Below, piece after piece: positions 1 to 8,372 of a stretch of DNA of 64,000 nucleotides. This DNA is from an uncultured Christensenella sp. Lineage in GTDB: Bacteria; Bacillota; Clostridia; Christensenellales; Borkfalkiaceae. The notes under the pieces are model-generated. The model was not told the origin of the DNA. It saw nothing but the letters and a program-made list of their open reading frames with translations, and did not search any database. The first letter of the stretch is position 1, and every line of letters begins with the position of its first letter. The translations under genes were made by a program, and so were the position numbers. The stretch is from contig CAJUGP010000003.1 in assembly GCA_910586365.1 (NCBI GenBank), positions 24,939 through 88,938 of the forward strand, given 5' to 3'.

Positions 1-1064
1 AGCGCGGTAAGGTGCGCCGCGCCCAGTTTTGCCTGTGCCTGCATAGCTTTGAGTGCGAGCTGTTCCGCGGTGCAGGCATTCGCGCCGTATTTGGCGTCTG
101 CGATAAGCGCAGGATCGCCGATTTGCGACTCGATCTCTTCGATCGCTTTCAATCTGGCGCGCTCTCCGTTTACCGCGTCCGTGCGGGCTTTCTCGGTCGC
201 CGCCGTCTCAATAGCGGCAATGATGTCCGGGAACTGTGCCCTGAGTTCTTTTTCCGTCATGGTTGTTTCTCCTTTGCCGCTGACGGGCGGCTCTTTTTTA
301 TTTACTGCTGCCGATTCGGCAGAAGCATCGGGTTTGACCGGGATCGTCCCCGGTATGTTGTGGAAGGCTTTCACGTCGTGGCGAACGCCCGCAACGAGAA
401 GCACCTTCTTGTCTGCGCTCAGGCTCATACTCGGGCCCGCGTCCGAAAGCAAAGTATCCGCGAATTTCTTGTCGACGGCATCCTTGCCGACCATCCACGT
501 TTCCGCTTTCATCATAGAGCGGAGGGATTCGATTTCGAGCCCCGTCTTTTGGTGGTAGATCTGCGCGATTGCGCTGTTTGCCGCCTCGAGATTTTTTGCG
601 ATTTTCTTGACGTCCTCGGCGGTCATAAAGTCGACCACGCAAACGGCGGCGCCGTGGATCATGATCATACTTCCGGCGTGAACCTGAACTTCGTCGCCGG
701 CACAAGCGATCACGCTGGCGGCGCTTGCCGCAAGCCCTTCGATGATGACCGTCTTGTGTCCTTTTAGCGATTTGAGCGCGTTGTGGATGGCGATGCCGGT
801 GTATAGATCGCCGCCGCCGCTGTTAATTTTCACGACGATTTCCGACTTGTCTTTGATTTGCGCGAGATCGTCGAGGAAGCCCTCGGGCGTTATGTATAAG
901 CCGGGAGCGGGTTCGCCCGTCCACCAGTCCGTCGGTTGCTGACTGCACACGTCGCCGTAAAGCGTGATCTCTGCCGAGTCGCTTCCCGCGCCCGTGATTA
1001 CGTTCCAGCATTTCCGCGCGGAGGCGGGGTTCGGGCCGTTTGTCAATTTGATCCTGTTCTTCAT
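1..1064 (-). CDS. Phage head maturation protease (ClpP-like, S14), with nested scaffold start; partial
   Basis: Cleaves scaffold and capsid proteins during prohead assembly. The frame is open for 354 codons and runs off the left edge, so the C-terminus is missing. The ClpP fold is visible as INSGGGD near residue 80, then GLAASAAS with the likely nucleophilic Ser, then MIHGAA with the likely catalytic His. An acidic linker leads to a helical, Glu/Ala-rich C-terminal part that looks like a scaffold. The start ATG at 1064 follows AAGGAGG and overlaps the portal stop in ATGA. A second in-frame ATG at 260, preceded by AAAGGAG at 270-276, could give a separate scaffold protein as in lambda C/Nu3. 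Family assignment is strong; the nested product is inferred. Confidence 0.88.
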   Translation of the reverse strand, partial: MKNRIKLTNGPNPASARKCWNVITGAGSDSAEITLYGDVCSQQPTDWWTGEPAPGLYITPEGFLDDLAQIKDKSEIVVKINSGGGDLYTGIAIHNALKSLKGHKTVIIEGLAASAASVIACAGDEVQVHAGSMIMIHGAAVCVVDFMTAEDVKKIAKNLEAANSAIAQIYHQKTGLEIESLRSMMKAETWMVGKDAVDKKFADTLLSDAGPSMSLSADKKVLLVAGVRHDVKAFHNIPGTIPVKPDASAESAAVNKKEPPVSGKGETTMTEKELRAQFPDIIAAIETAATEKARTDAVNGERARLKAIEEIESQIGDPALIADAKYGANACTAEQLALKAMQAQAKLGAAHLTA

Positions 1065-2710
1065 GTAGGATCTCCTCCTTGTTTGATTTGGTTTAAGATT
1101 TTAGGAATAAGCGCCGCGGCAAGCGCATCGAGTGAATCGCCCTGCTCGCTTTTTCCTTTTGTCTTTGAAAGTTGAGCGTTTTCGTCGGCAAGCTGCTCGA
1201 CGTTGCCCTCGTAACTGCCGCCGTTAAGTTTGACGGTCGACTGTTCGCGTGTGCTGAATCCATTCTCGCAGGCAAGGGCTTCGGCTTGGATCTCTTTGAC
1301 GGGATCGAGCTGTCCCTGCGACGGGCCGATCCATTCGGAACCGAGCCACGCGGCTCTGATAGCGGGATCGAAGAAGAAGCCGGGAGCGAGAATACGACCG
1401 CGAGCGACCGCTTCGGAAAGCCACACCTCGTAAAGCGGGCGGCAGAAGTCGTCAACGAACCATTCGCGCCACATTTTGAACGCTTTCCACGCTTCCAAAA
1501 GTGCCGCGCGGCTGGCGCTGTACGACGCATTGAACGCCTTAAGAAGAAGATCGGCAGGTATTTCCAAAGCCGCACCGACCTGCTTGCAGATAGCCTGAAC
1601 GAATGCATCAAAGCCGCCCGCGGGGCGTTTGGGATCGCCGAATACGACATCCTCGCCGGGCTTCATTACGTTGATCTGACCGGGGCCCATTTCGTATTCG
1701 TTTTCGTCCGTGCTGATTCCCTGCTCGCTCTCACCTGTCGTACCGTCCTGAACCTCTCCATCGCCGACCTCATTAAACGGGAACGCGCTCGGATCGGACT
1801 CAGTTTTTATAAACGCCGTGAAAAAGCTCTCGACGACCGCCGCCGTAAGTTCGCTGTCGGTATAGCGCCGCAGTTGCAGAAGCGGCTCGATAACCTGTGC
1901 CAGATAGGTTACGCCGCGATATTGCTCGGGGCGTTCCGCCTGCATAATGTGGAGCACGTTCGGAAGTCCTGTCTCTTCGCCGTATGCCACGACGCGCACC
2001 CACTTCGTCTCTTTCGTCGTTTGCTCGAAGGGGTAAGTGTTGCGTATATGGTAAGCGACGATTTTTCCGTTCTTGTCGGTTTCGACGCCGTCGTAAATCA
2101 TGTTGCCGTCTTTCGTCGTGCCCTGCGTCAGATAATTGAAAGCCGAAGATCCCGCGACCGTATCAATGGGCGTAGAAAGCCGATCAGCTTCGATTATATG
2201 GAAACGCAAGCCGTAGGGGTTGAGCGACGTCGGTTCTTCATGCTGTAACAATACAATGACATCGCCGGAGAGAAGCTGGGAAGAGAACGCGAGCTGTTGC
2301 GCCGTGTAAAAATTATTGATCCCGATCGCGTCGCAGTTGACCTTACTCGCCGCCCAGAGCTCGAACTCTTCCTCGGTTCGTTTTTGCCAGTTTTTCGCTT
2401 GATCTGCAGAAAGCCCGAGCCGCTCCCTGTTGATCCTGCTTTTGAGTTGCAAGCCGCAGCCGATGACATTCGTGCGATTCGTCTTGATCGCCGACGTCGC
2501 GAGCGGCGCCGCCATATAGAGCATACGAGCCCGCTGTCGAAGCGTTCGATTGTTCGCGTCAATATCTTCGTGCGCCGATCCGCTCGACGCAAGGAAGCCC
2601 TTCAGGGCTTTTTTGGAATAACTGGCGCCCGCGTCGCCGTAACCTTTGTTAGTAGGTCGACGCGGTCTCGCGCCGAAAGGGGCGAGCCTTTTGTCGTCTG
2701 ATTTGTTCAT
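1061..2710 (-). CDS. Phage portal protein, lambda gpB family
   Basis: 549 residues, the usual size for lambda-type portals. The portal ring sits at the head vertex, is the channel for DNA packaging and docks the terminase. The N-terminal region resembles this family: RQRARMLYMAAPLATSAIKT, then NVIGCGLQLKSRI, then FYTAQQLAFSSQLLSGD, and later EIPADLLLKAFNASYSASR, a pattern typical of gpB-like portals. It lies between the head-tail joining gene and the protease in the canonical lambda order. The stop overlaps the protease start by four bases, implying translational coupling. The ATG at 2710 is separated from the upstream gene by only 9 bases. Confidence 0.93.
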   Translation of the reverse strand: MNKSDDKRLAPFGARPRRPTNKGYGDAGASYSKKALKGFLASSGSAHEDIDANNRTLRQRARMLYMAAPLATSAIKTNRTNVIGCGLQLKSRINRERLGLSADQAKNWQKRTEEEFELWAASKVNCDAIGINNFYTAQQLAFSSQLLSGDVIVLLQHEEPTSLNPYGLRFHIIEADRLSTPIDTVAGSSAFNYLTQGTTKDGNMIYDGVETDKNGKIVAYHIRNTYPFEQTTKETKWVRVVAYGEETGLPNVLHIMQAERPEQYRGVTYLAQVIEPLLQLRRYTDSELTAAVVESFFTAFIKTESDPSAFPFNEVGDGEVQDGTTGESEQGISTDENEYEMGPGQINVMKPGEDVVFGDPKRPAGGFDAFVQAICKQVGAALEIPADLLLKAFNASYSASRAALLEAWKAFKMWREWFVDDFCRPLYEVWLSEAVARGRILAPGFFFDPAIRAAWLGSEWIGPSQGQLDPVKEIQAEALACENGFSTREQSTVKLNGGSYEGNVEQLADENAQLSKTKGKSEQGDSLDALAAALIPKILNQIKQGGDPT

Positions 2711-2719
2711 ATCGTCTCC

Positions 2720-2980
2720 TTACCAGTCCCGCGGAACCACGCCGACCGCTCGGCGGGGCTTTTGTTTTGTGATCATCGCTTCGAGCTCTTTGATTTCGTC
2801 CTCGAGCTCTTTGATTGCTTTCCTGACCGTGCTCAGGTCGGTGTTGTACCGCGCAAGGTTACGCGTTCCGACGCCGTAGCTTTGGACTCCGCCGCAGAGC
2901 ATTTCCTTTTCGCGGGCAAGATAGCAAGCCAGTCGCTCACGCTTTTCCGTGATCTTTTTTTCAATTTCGGCTTTATTCAT
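2720..2980 (-). CDS. gpW-like head-to-tail joining protein (DUF6148-like)
   Basis: An 86-residue protein between terminase large subunit and portal, exactly where lambda W lies. gpW-type proteins plug the portal after DNA packaging and form the platform for the tail connector. The sequence is short and helical: an N-terminal Lys/Glu helix, the segment QSYGVGTRNLARYNTDLST, then a long Glu/Lys helix KAIKELEDEIKELEAMI. The pattern QSY...G.RxLxR is typical of this small family. Start ATG 2980 has GGAGG upstream. Identification rests on size, position and pattern rather than on a catalytic motif. Confidence 0.75.
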   Translation of the reverse strand: MNKAEIEKKITEKRERLACYLAREKEMLCGGVQSYGVGTRNLARYNTDLSTVRKAIKELEDEIKELEAMITKQKPRRAVGVVPRDW

Positions 2981-2991
2981 ACTGCCTCCTT

Positions 2992-4887
2992 TTACCAGTC
3001 GTCGCCGCTTCCGAGATGTTTATTTTTCGGATGTGCGGGTTTCTTTTTTGCCGCAGGCGCGGCGGGTTTTTCTTGGATGCCTTTCAGACGGTTCTCGATC
3101 GCGGTCAAATCCGGATTGGCGAGCCTGAACGCCGCGTTCGCATAGTTGCGACAGTCGAGCGGTTCGTTGCGTTCGTGTCCGGGGATCTTTTCCCATACCC
3201 ATTGATTGCCGCGGCGTGTGCGCGTCAGAACGAGCCGCTCCGATAGAAGCCCTGAGAAGTAAGTCGAATCGTATCCGCGATCGCCGAGCGGAAAGTGCGA
3301 ATAGTTCCGTCCCGGCGTTTGCGTCGTCAGCTTCTTCATAATCTTTGCTTTGCCCGCGTCGACGCCGAGCGTATAGAGCCAGCAAAAGATCTTTTTGTTG
3401 TCTTTCAACGGAACGCGCGACGGGATCCCGACATACGGAATATCGGGCCCGCCTTTGCCTTTTATAGCAAAGACGTGCTTCGCGAGACGTTTGCGGCAAG
3501 CCGCATAGACTTCCTGTGTATAGTGCCCGCCTGAATCGACGAAGGTGCAGCTGATTCGGAGTCCTTTACCGTTTGCAAAACGATAGACGTGATCGACAAC
3601 ATCGTCCAGCCGTTCCCAGACTTCCTCATTGTCGGGGCGCCCCATAATAACGCCCTTCGTAATGCCCCAGTCCTCGCCATAGTGCCCGTAACCGACAACT
3701 TCGTATTCGAGACGATTGTCCTGCGTATCGACGCCGCAAGTGAGCGCGAGCACACCGTCGGGCAGTTCGGCTTTGTATTCTTCGCGCCGCGCCATCACTT
3801 CGTCCTCGTTCTCGATTTCGCCGCGTTCTTCCCAGAGCTTACCGAGTAGTGTGTTATAAACAACTTTCAGCTTTTCGGGATCGTTGCGAGCCTCGAGAAA
3901 GCGAAGCACGATAGTCTCCCACGTTACCCACGGCGACGAAAAAGCATTCAACCAGAACGAGCGGATGCCTTTCTTGTATGCATCGGGGTTTTGCGCGATC
4001 CATTTCGCGGGCTGATTGCGGACTTCGTCCTCGGTGCTTATAGCCCCGCACGAAGGGCACACCCAGAATATCGAGCTAACCGTGTATGTGATTTTATTGC
4101 CGATTTTTTTCTCTTCGGGTAAAAATCTGATATTATCGAAAATTATGTCGTGCCACTCTCCGCAATGGGGGCATTTTATGCACCAGCGCTCTTGGGTGCC
4201 GCGTTCATACGCCGCTTCGATATTGCTGCTTCCTTTGATCGTTGGCGTCGAAACTTCGACGGCTTTCTTGTTGTAGAATGTGGTCTGGCGGGCTTTGGCA
4301 AGTTCCCACGGATCGCCTTCCGTGCCCGCGCTTAAAGCCCAGCGGTCTCGTTCATCGCCGAATATGTAACGAACAGGCGTCGACGCAAGTGCGGACGCGG
4401 TGTTCGAGCCGGTAAGCGTAAGCATACCACCGGGGAACGCTTTCTGCAGGAGCGTGTTGCCGCTGTCTCTCGTTTTAACGTCCGAAACTTTCGACCGTAA
4501 CGGTTTGCTGTCTCGAATCATCGGCGCGATTCTATGACGTGAGAATTTTCGGGCATCGTCCAGCGTCGGCTGTATATACATGGCGGACGCTGGATCTTGA
4601 TCGATGACGTAACCGATGCAGTTTAGCAAAAATTCAGATTTGCCGACCTGCGAAGCCGCGACCATGACTATGTTCGTAACTTTCGGATCGTTGAACGCAT
4701 CCATCGGCTCTTTGAGGTATGGCGTCCGTGCGGTTCTCCACGGGCCAGCCTCGGCTGAAGTTTCGGGCGATAGCCGACGGTGTCGGTCTGCCCATTGTGA
4801 AACGGTTAGGTCGTCAGGCGGTGCAAAATTACGGACGGCGGGCGCGATCGCTTTATTGAGACGCGCCTCAGCCTGTGTCGTCGTCAT
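2992..4887 (-). CDS. Terminase large subunit, lambda gpA family
   Basis: 631 residues, matching GpA-type terminases: the ATPase motor and nuclease that cuts concatemers and pumps DNA through the portal. Walker A is the variant AASQVGKSE near residue 80, and the Walker B-like segment is YIFGDERDRW. Two CxxC pairs (CIKCPHCGEW and VCPSCGAIS) form the zinc-binding insert seen in this family. The C-terminal half holds the nuclease part, including CGVDTQDNRLEYEVVGYG and TFVDSGGH with acidic residues placed as in RNase H-like nucleases. The start overlaps the small subunit by 20 bases, so the two are probably translated together. The C-terminal tail is Lys/Pro-rich, likely for portal contact. Confidence 0.95.
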   Translation of the reverse strand: MTTTQAEARLNKAIAPAVRNFAPPDDLTVSQWADRHRRLSPETSAEAGPWRTARTPYLKEPMDAFNDPKVTNIVMVAASQVGKSEFLLNCIGYVIDQDPASAMYIQPTLDDARKFSRHRIAPMIRDSKPLRSKVSDVKTRDSGNTLLQKAFPGGMLTLTGSNTASALASTPVRYIFGDERDRWALSAGTEGDPWELAKARQTTFYNKKAVEVSTPTIKGSSNIEAAYERGTQERWCIKCPHCGEWHDIIFDNIRFLPEEKKIGNKITYTVSSIFWVCPSCGAISTEDEVRNQPAKWIAQNPDAYKKGIRSFWLNAFSSPWVTWETIVLRFLEARNDPEKLKVVYNTLLGKLWEERGEIENEDEVMARREEYKAELPDGVLALTCGVDTQDNRLEYEVVGYGHYGEDWGITKGVIMGRPDNEEVWERLDDVVDHVYRFANGKGLRISCTFVDSGGHYTQEVYAACRKRLAKHVFAIKGKGGPDIPYVGIPSRVPLKDNKKIFCWLYTLGVDAGKAKIMKKLTTQTPGRNYSHFPLGDRGYDSTYFSGLLSERLVLTRTRRGNQWVWEKIPGHERNEPLDCRNYANAAFRLANPDLTAIENRLKGIQEKPAAPAAKKKPAHPKNKHLGSGDDW

Positions 4888-5455
4888 CTTTCAGGAGTTC
4901 GCTCCAGCCCTGACGGTCGCGGACGCGCTTCTTATACGCGGCGGCGTCGTACTTGTAGTTCGAGAGCTCCAGCAGGATCGCATAAACTTCCTGCTTGATC
5001 CTTTCAGATATTTCCGCGGGCTTTGTGATTTTTGCGAGGTCGATCGCGAGCCGACCGGGAAGCGCGAGCATCATGCTGCGGATGGTAAACACGAGATCCG
5101 TCGTCATAGCTTCGACGTCCTCGCTGCGATGCATCTCGCCGCGGAGTTCTTTGAGTTCCATATCGGCGAGCTCTGCCTTCGTAGCGCGATAGTCGGCGTC
5201 GGCTTTGATTTTGCGGCTCTCGTTTTCGGCGTCTGCCTTGCTTTCGCCTTTTTTGGCGACCTTTTCCTGCAGATAAGCAATGTATTTTTGAACCGTCAGA
5301 AGTAGATCGTAGCGGCGTTTTTTATCGACGAGCTCGGTCGTCAGAATCCCGTCCTGCGTGAGTTGCTGAATGCGCCGAACCGTCAAATTGAACAGCTTCG
5401 CGACCATTGCCGCTTCGACCATTGTCCGCTTCGGTTGCGAGGGCTGTGTTGCCAT
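4868..5455 (-). CDS. Terminase small subunit (Nu1-like DNA-packaging protein)
   Basis: 195 residues. The N-terminus is a winged-helix reader, MVAKLFNLTVRRIQQLTQDG followed by the basic turn DKKRRYD, as in Nu1 proteins that bind the packaging site. A charged coiled coil (roughly residues 60-115) and a helical C-terminus for large-subunit binding follow. It is the first gene of the packaging block and overlaps the large subunit by 20 bases. ATG 5455 has a strong AAGGAGG site. The noncoding stretch just upstream is where cos lies in lambda-like phages. Confidence 0.85.
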   Translation of the reverse strand: MATQPSQPKRTMVEAAMVAKLFNLTVRRIQQLTQDGILTTELVDKKRRYDLLLTVQKYIAYLQEKVAKKGESKADAENESRKIKADADYRATKAELADMELKELRGEMHRSEDVEAMTTDLVFTIRSMMLALPGRLAIDLAKITKPAEISERIKQEVYAILLELSNYKYDAAAYKKRVRDRQGWSELLKDDDDTG

Positions 5456-5693
5456 GATTACCTCCTTTTTTGCGTAACGAAACGATTGTAAAAAATTCTC
5501 CGGGACTATGCGAGTTCTGGGCTCGCGAGCACCGCAAGAGTAAAATATTACCGACAGTACCTGCTGGAAACTTTGTGGGCGCTCGCTGACGCGCTCCGTG
5601 CCTTAGCGGCTTTGCTTTTTTCTCTGAGGTACTGCCGATAATAACAAGATAAGGGGGCGCCGCAGTTGAGCAACGTCGGCGCATAGGGGTGGG
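5456..5693. other. Candidate cos / packaging-site region
   Basis: No credible gene lies in these 238 bases between the tail-Z gene and the small terminase. They contain an imperfect inverted repeat, 5547-5562 against 5627-5642 (14 of 16 positions complementary), a perfect 10-base palindrome GCTCGCGAGC at 5521-5530, and a GCGCTC direct repeat at 5579-5596. In lambda the cos site with its terminase-binding repeats lies directly upstream of nu1, so position and repeats suggest packaging-site function. No cut site can be assigned from sequence alone. Confidence 0.45.
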
Positions 5694-6293
5694 CTATTTT
5701 TTTGCGTATCGGTCAATGTTATGCTGTAAGCGTTTTAACAGCAGATCGTTGAGCCTGACCTTTATATCGGCGGCGACCTTCTCATTGCCGATCGTCTGCG
5801 GTATGCTTACCGTGCGGATCGCGTCAATAGGAAGGCGCGCGTCCGTCGTCCTTTTGAACGGGATCTCCGTCGTGCCCAGAGCCCCCGAGGGGGCAAGGAA
5901 AACGGAACTGCCGAGAGCTTTCTTTTTGCCCTTGTATATGGCGGCTTTGACCGTGTATTTCTTACCGCCCGCCGGTCGCGTTCGGGGCGTCATAGAGAAG
6001 TGTGTAGGCGTAAGAAGGCGACCGCGATATACGAGCTGTATGTTTTCCATACTCACGCCCTTGATCTTGATCTCCCCGACTGTTTTCGCACCGCCTTTGG
6101 CTGCCTTACCCGCCGCCGTCACTTCGCTTGATTTAATCGCATAGACGGCTGTAACTGCTTTGGTTACCTGCGCGGGAGCGCGGGCTTTGCAGTCTTTGAC
6201 GGTTTGACTGACGGCTTTCTGGATGTCGCTCTGCGTTTTTTTTGCTTTGGAAAGAACGCCGTCCAGTCCGGGGATGCTGATGTTTAATTCCAT
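5694..6293 (-). CDS. Minor tail protein Z-like (GPZ family)
   Basis: 199 residues from ATG 6293, which has GGAGGCGGCT just upstream; the longer open frame upstream of it has no ribosome site and covers the late leader. GPZ-type proteins act at tail completion and the head-tail interface. The C-terminal pattern is the family hallmark: VSIPQTIGNEKV followed by a helix ending in LLLKRLQHNIDRYA. The basic middle resembles the DNA- or tail-tube-contacting region. It is unusual that this gene lies upstream of the terminase genes rather than with the tail genes, so an adaptor protein with the same fold remains possible. Confidence 0.7.
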   Translation of the reverse strand: MELNISIPGLDGVLSKAKKTQSDIQKAVSQTVKDCKARAPAQVTKAVTAVYAIKSSEVTAAGKAAKGGAKTVGEIKIKGVSMENIQLVYRGRLLTPTHFSMTPRTRPAGGKKYTVKAAIYKGKKKALGSSVFLAPSGALGTTEIPFKRTTDARLPIDAIRTVSIPQTIGNEKVAADIKVRLNDLLLKRLQHNIDRYAKK

Positions 6294-6383
6294 AGCCGCC
6301 TCCGAAGCCCTGTTGATAATTGGAAGCGGCGACCATAAATAGCCGCCGCCCGCCGTCCCGCTCCGATAGCGGGATCTTTCCGT

Positions 6384-6494
6384 AAAAAGAAAGCCGCGAC
6401 GAGTTTCCCCGTTGCGGTTCTTTGACAGCATACACTATAACACACCCGTTTACTGCGTTTCAATGTGATTTACTTCTTTTTACTGCGTTTTACT
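6384..6494 (-). promoter_or_regulatory. Phage late promoter with phased activator repeats and leader hairpin
   Basis: Reading leftward, TTGAAA (6463-6458) and TATAGT (6439-6434) are separated by 18 bases, a good vegetative promoter for the tail-Z and packaging genes. Upstream, the hexamer AGTAAA (TTTACT on the plus strand) occurs at 6449, 6469, 6479 and 6489, spaced in multiples of 10 bases and so on one face of the helix. Two copies sit in the longer identical string TTTACTGCGTTT at 6449 and 6479. Directly after the predicted start site a stem-loop followed by a T run (6423-6384) looks like a terminator, recalling the lambda pR'-tR' layout. A second hairpin lies at 6357-6373. Confidence 0.6.
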
Positions 6495-6550
6495 GACCTT
6501 TTTTCAGATTTCCGCAGATTTCCGACGGAAGTCGGGCGGAATTTCGGCAT

Positions 6551-7018
6551 TTACGCGGTTTTGTGGGTGTATAATTCGGCAAGGTTGAGTAGAGCGCGCC
6601 CGTGGGTTCTGAACATTTTGTCCATGTATTGGTCGGCTTCGAGCTCATAGTCGTCGTGTTTGCCGTAAATTCTTTGGCAGATTTCGCGCCATTCGGCGCC
6701 GTAGTAATAGCGGAGATTGATCACGAGCGTTTCGGAGGGGGCAAGGCGTTCGACGAAGGGCTCCAGCTCAGCCCAGTCGGCGGCGATTTCGTTTTCCTTT
6801 TGTTTTACTCGTTCTTCGAGAGCGACCTTTCTCAGCACGACGCGCTCCGTTTCGCTCGTTCCGTCGCCGCTTCCGTGTGGCATTCCCGAATAATCAATAG
6901 CGCGCGGGCTTCCGTATGCATCCGCCGCATATTCGAGCTCCTGCTTCAAAGTGGCAAGTTTTTCGAGCATTTCCCTGTGCGCGTTTAATCTTTCTTTGAT
7001 CGCTTGTGTTTTCTTCAT
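6551..7018 (-). CDS. DUF1492 / ArpU-like phage late transcription regulator
   Basis: 155 residues. A long N-terminal coiled coil (about residues 1-100) is followed by a sigma-70 region 4-like part: ERLAPSETLVINLRYYYGAEWREICQRIYGKHD. This architecture matches DUF1492 / ArpU / RinA proteins, which switch on late operons in Firmicutes phages. It lies directly upstream of the late promoter with phased repeats, the arrangement expected for a local activator. ATG 7018 follows GGAGG. The exact function is inferred from family and location. Confidence 0.8.
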   Translation of the reverse strand: MKKTQAIKERLNAHREMLEKLATLKQELEYAADAYGSPRAIDYSGMPHGSGDGTSETERVVLRKVALEERVKQKENEIAADWAELEPFVERLAPSETLVINLRYYYGAEWREICQRIYGKHDDYELEADQYMDKMFRTHGRALLNLAELYTHKTA

Positions 7019-7028
7019 AGCCGCCTCC

Positions 7029-8372
7029 TTAATCGTTACTGTCTATTTTCTCGAAAATTCTCTCGTATTTCTCGGGTGCGACTTCCCTGCCGTCGCGGAT
7101 GAGTTTGACGTCGCGGCTTCCCGTTATGCGGTGCCAGCGTTTTACTTCGACGTCGGTATATTGCGGCGTCAATTCCATCACGAACGCCTGCTGACCTTTC
7201 GCTTCGGCGGCGACAAGCGCCGTCCCGCTTCCTCCGAAGGGATCATACACGCCCGCCGCCCATTCCATATTGTCGAGAATGATCTCGAAAACTTCCTCGG
7301 GCTTTTGCGTGGGGTGCAGTTCGTTTCCCGATCGCGAGCATTTTATCACGTTTCCGTAACCTTTGTGATTGTCGAACTTCGTCTTGCTTCGATTGCCGAA
7401 AATAATGAGCTCGTGCTGGGATCGCCAGCCGACGCCCATTCCCGGCGTTCCTTTGTCCCAGACGATCATCGACTTTACGCCGAAGCCTGCGCCTTCGATA
7501 AGGTCAAACAAATACACCCACATTCGCCAGTCAGTAAAAACATAAGCGTATTGGCACGGAATATCGGCGAGAGCTTTGGCGATAAGGTTCTGATAGCCGC
7601 GCGTGGAAAGGATGTCGTTCGCGATTTTCGGAAGCGGGCCGCCGTCGGCGCGCATTGTTCCGATGCTTCCCGTGCTTTTGCCCGTTTCCTGAAAGCCGCC
7701 CGAGCAGTACGGCGGATCCGTCAAAAGAGTTTGCGGAGCGGCGCCGTCGAGCAGTTTTTCGCGATCTTCGGGGACGGTTGAATTTCCGCACATAACACGA
7801 TGACGCCCGCCGAGGATCCAGATGTCGCCGTATTGCGTAACGGGTGCATCGGGAGTTTCGGGAACGTCGTCGAGATCTTCCTCGGTTTCGGTTGCGGCAA
7901 GCGTTTCGTTTAAGGACGCGGCTATTTCCGCATATTCGTCTTTTGAGTAGCCCGACAGCCCGAAGTCTAAGTCGGAGGCGTCAATCGTTCCGAAAATTTC
8001 GATGAGCATTTTGTTGTCGGTTTCGGCAAGCTCGGCGATGCGGTTGTCTGCCGTCAGATCCGCAAGTTCCGCCGCCTCCGACTCGTAGTCTTGATAATCG
8101 ACGGGAACTTCGTCAAGTTCTTCGAGCTGAGCCGCCAGAAGCCGCCCGTGTCCTTTCACAACGAGCCCCGAGCGAGTGCTGACCGTGATAGGGTTGCGCC
8201 AGCCGCTGCCGCGTATAATGGCGCCCAGAGCTTCGATTTGTGCCTGCGGGTGCTTGTTCGGGTTTTTCGGGTTCGGAATGAGATCCGCCGCCCTGACGAT
8301 TGCATCGTGAGCGCAGTAGACGGGAATGCCCGCCGCCTGCGCTTTCGGTTTGACTGTTTTCTTCCCGCTCAT
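7029..8372 (-). CDS. ParB-domain / DNA methyltransferase fusion (copy 1)
   Basis: 447 residues from ATG 8372 (site GGAGG; the stop of the SAM synthetase overlaps in ATGA). The N-terminal ParB/Spo0J-like domain (about residues 10-150) carries the GHGRLLAAQ signature. The C-terminal half is a beta-class amino-methyltransferase: the catalytic motif TDPPYCSGG comes first, then the SAM-binding motif DPFGGSGTALVAAEAKG near the end, with the target-recognition region between them. It probably methylates adenine N6 or cytosine N4 in phage DNA. The N-terminal domain closely resembles copy 2 at 14,839-16,167, but the recognition parts differ. No restriction enzyme is adjacent, so it is an orphan protective or regulatory methylase. 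Confidence 0.88.
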   Translation of the reverse strand: MSGKKTVKPKAQAAGIPVYCAHDAIVRAADLIPNPKNPNKHPQAQIEALGAIIRGSGWRNPITVSTRSGLVVKGHGRLLAAQLEELDEVPVDYQDYESEAAELADLTADNRIAELAETDNKMLIEIFGTIDASDLDFGLSGYSKDEYAEIAASLNETLAATETEEDLDDVPETPDAPVTQYGDIWILGGRHRVMCGNSTVPEDREKLLDGAAPQTLLTDPPYCSGGFQETGKSTGSIGTMRADGGPLPKIANDILSTRGYQNLIAKALADIPCQYAYVFTDWRMWVYLFDLIEGAGFGVKSMIVWDKGTPGMGVGWRSQHELIIFGNRSKTKFDNHKGYGNVIKCSRSGNELHPTQKPEEVFEIILDNMEWAAGVYDPFGGSGTALVAAEAKGQQAFVMELTPQYTDVEVKRWHRITGSRDVKLIRDGREVAPEKYERIFEKIDSND

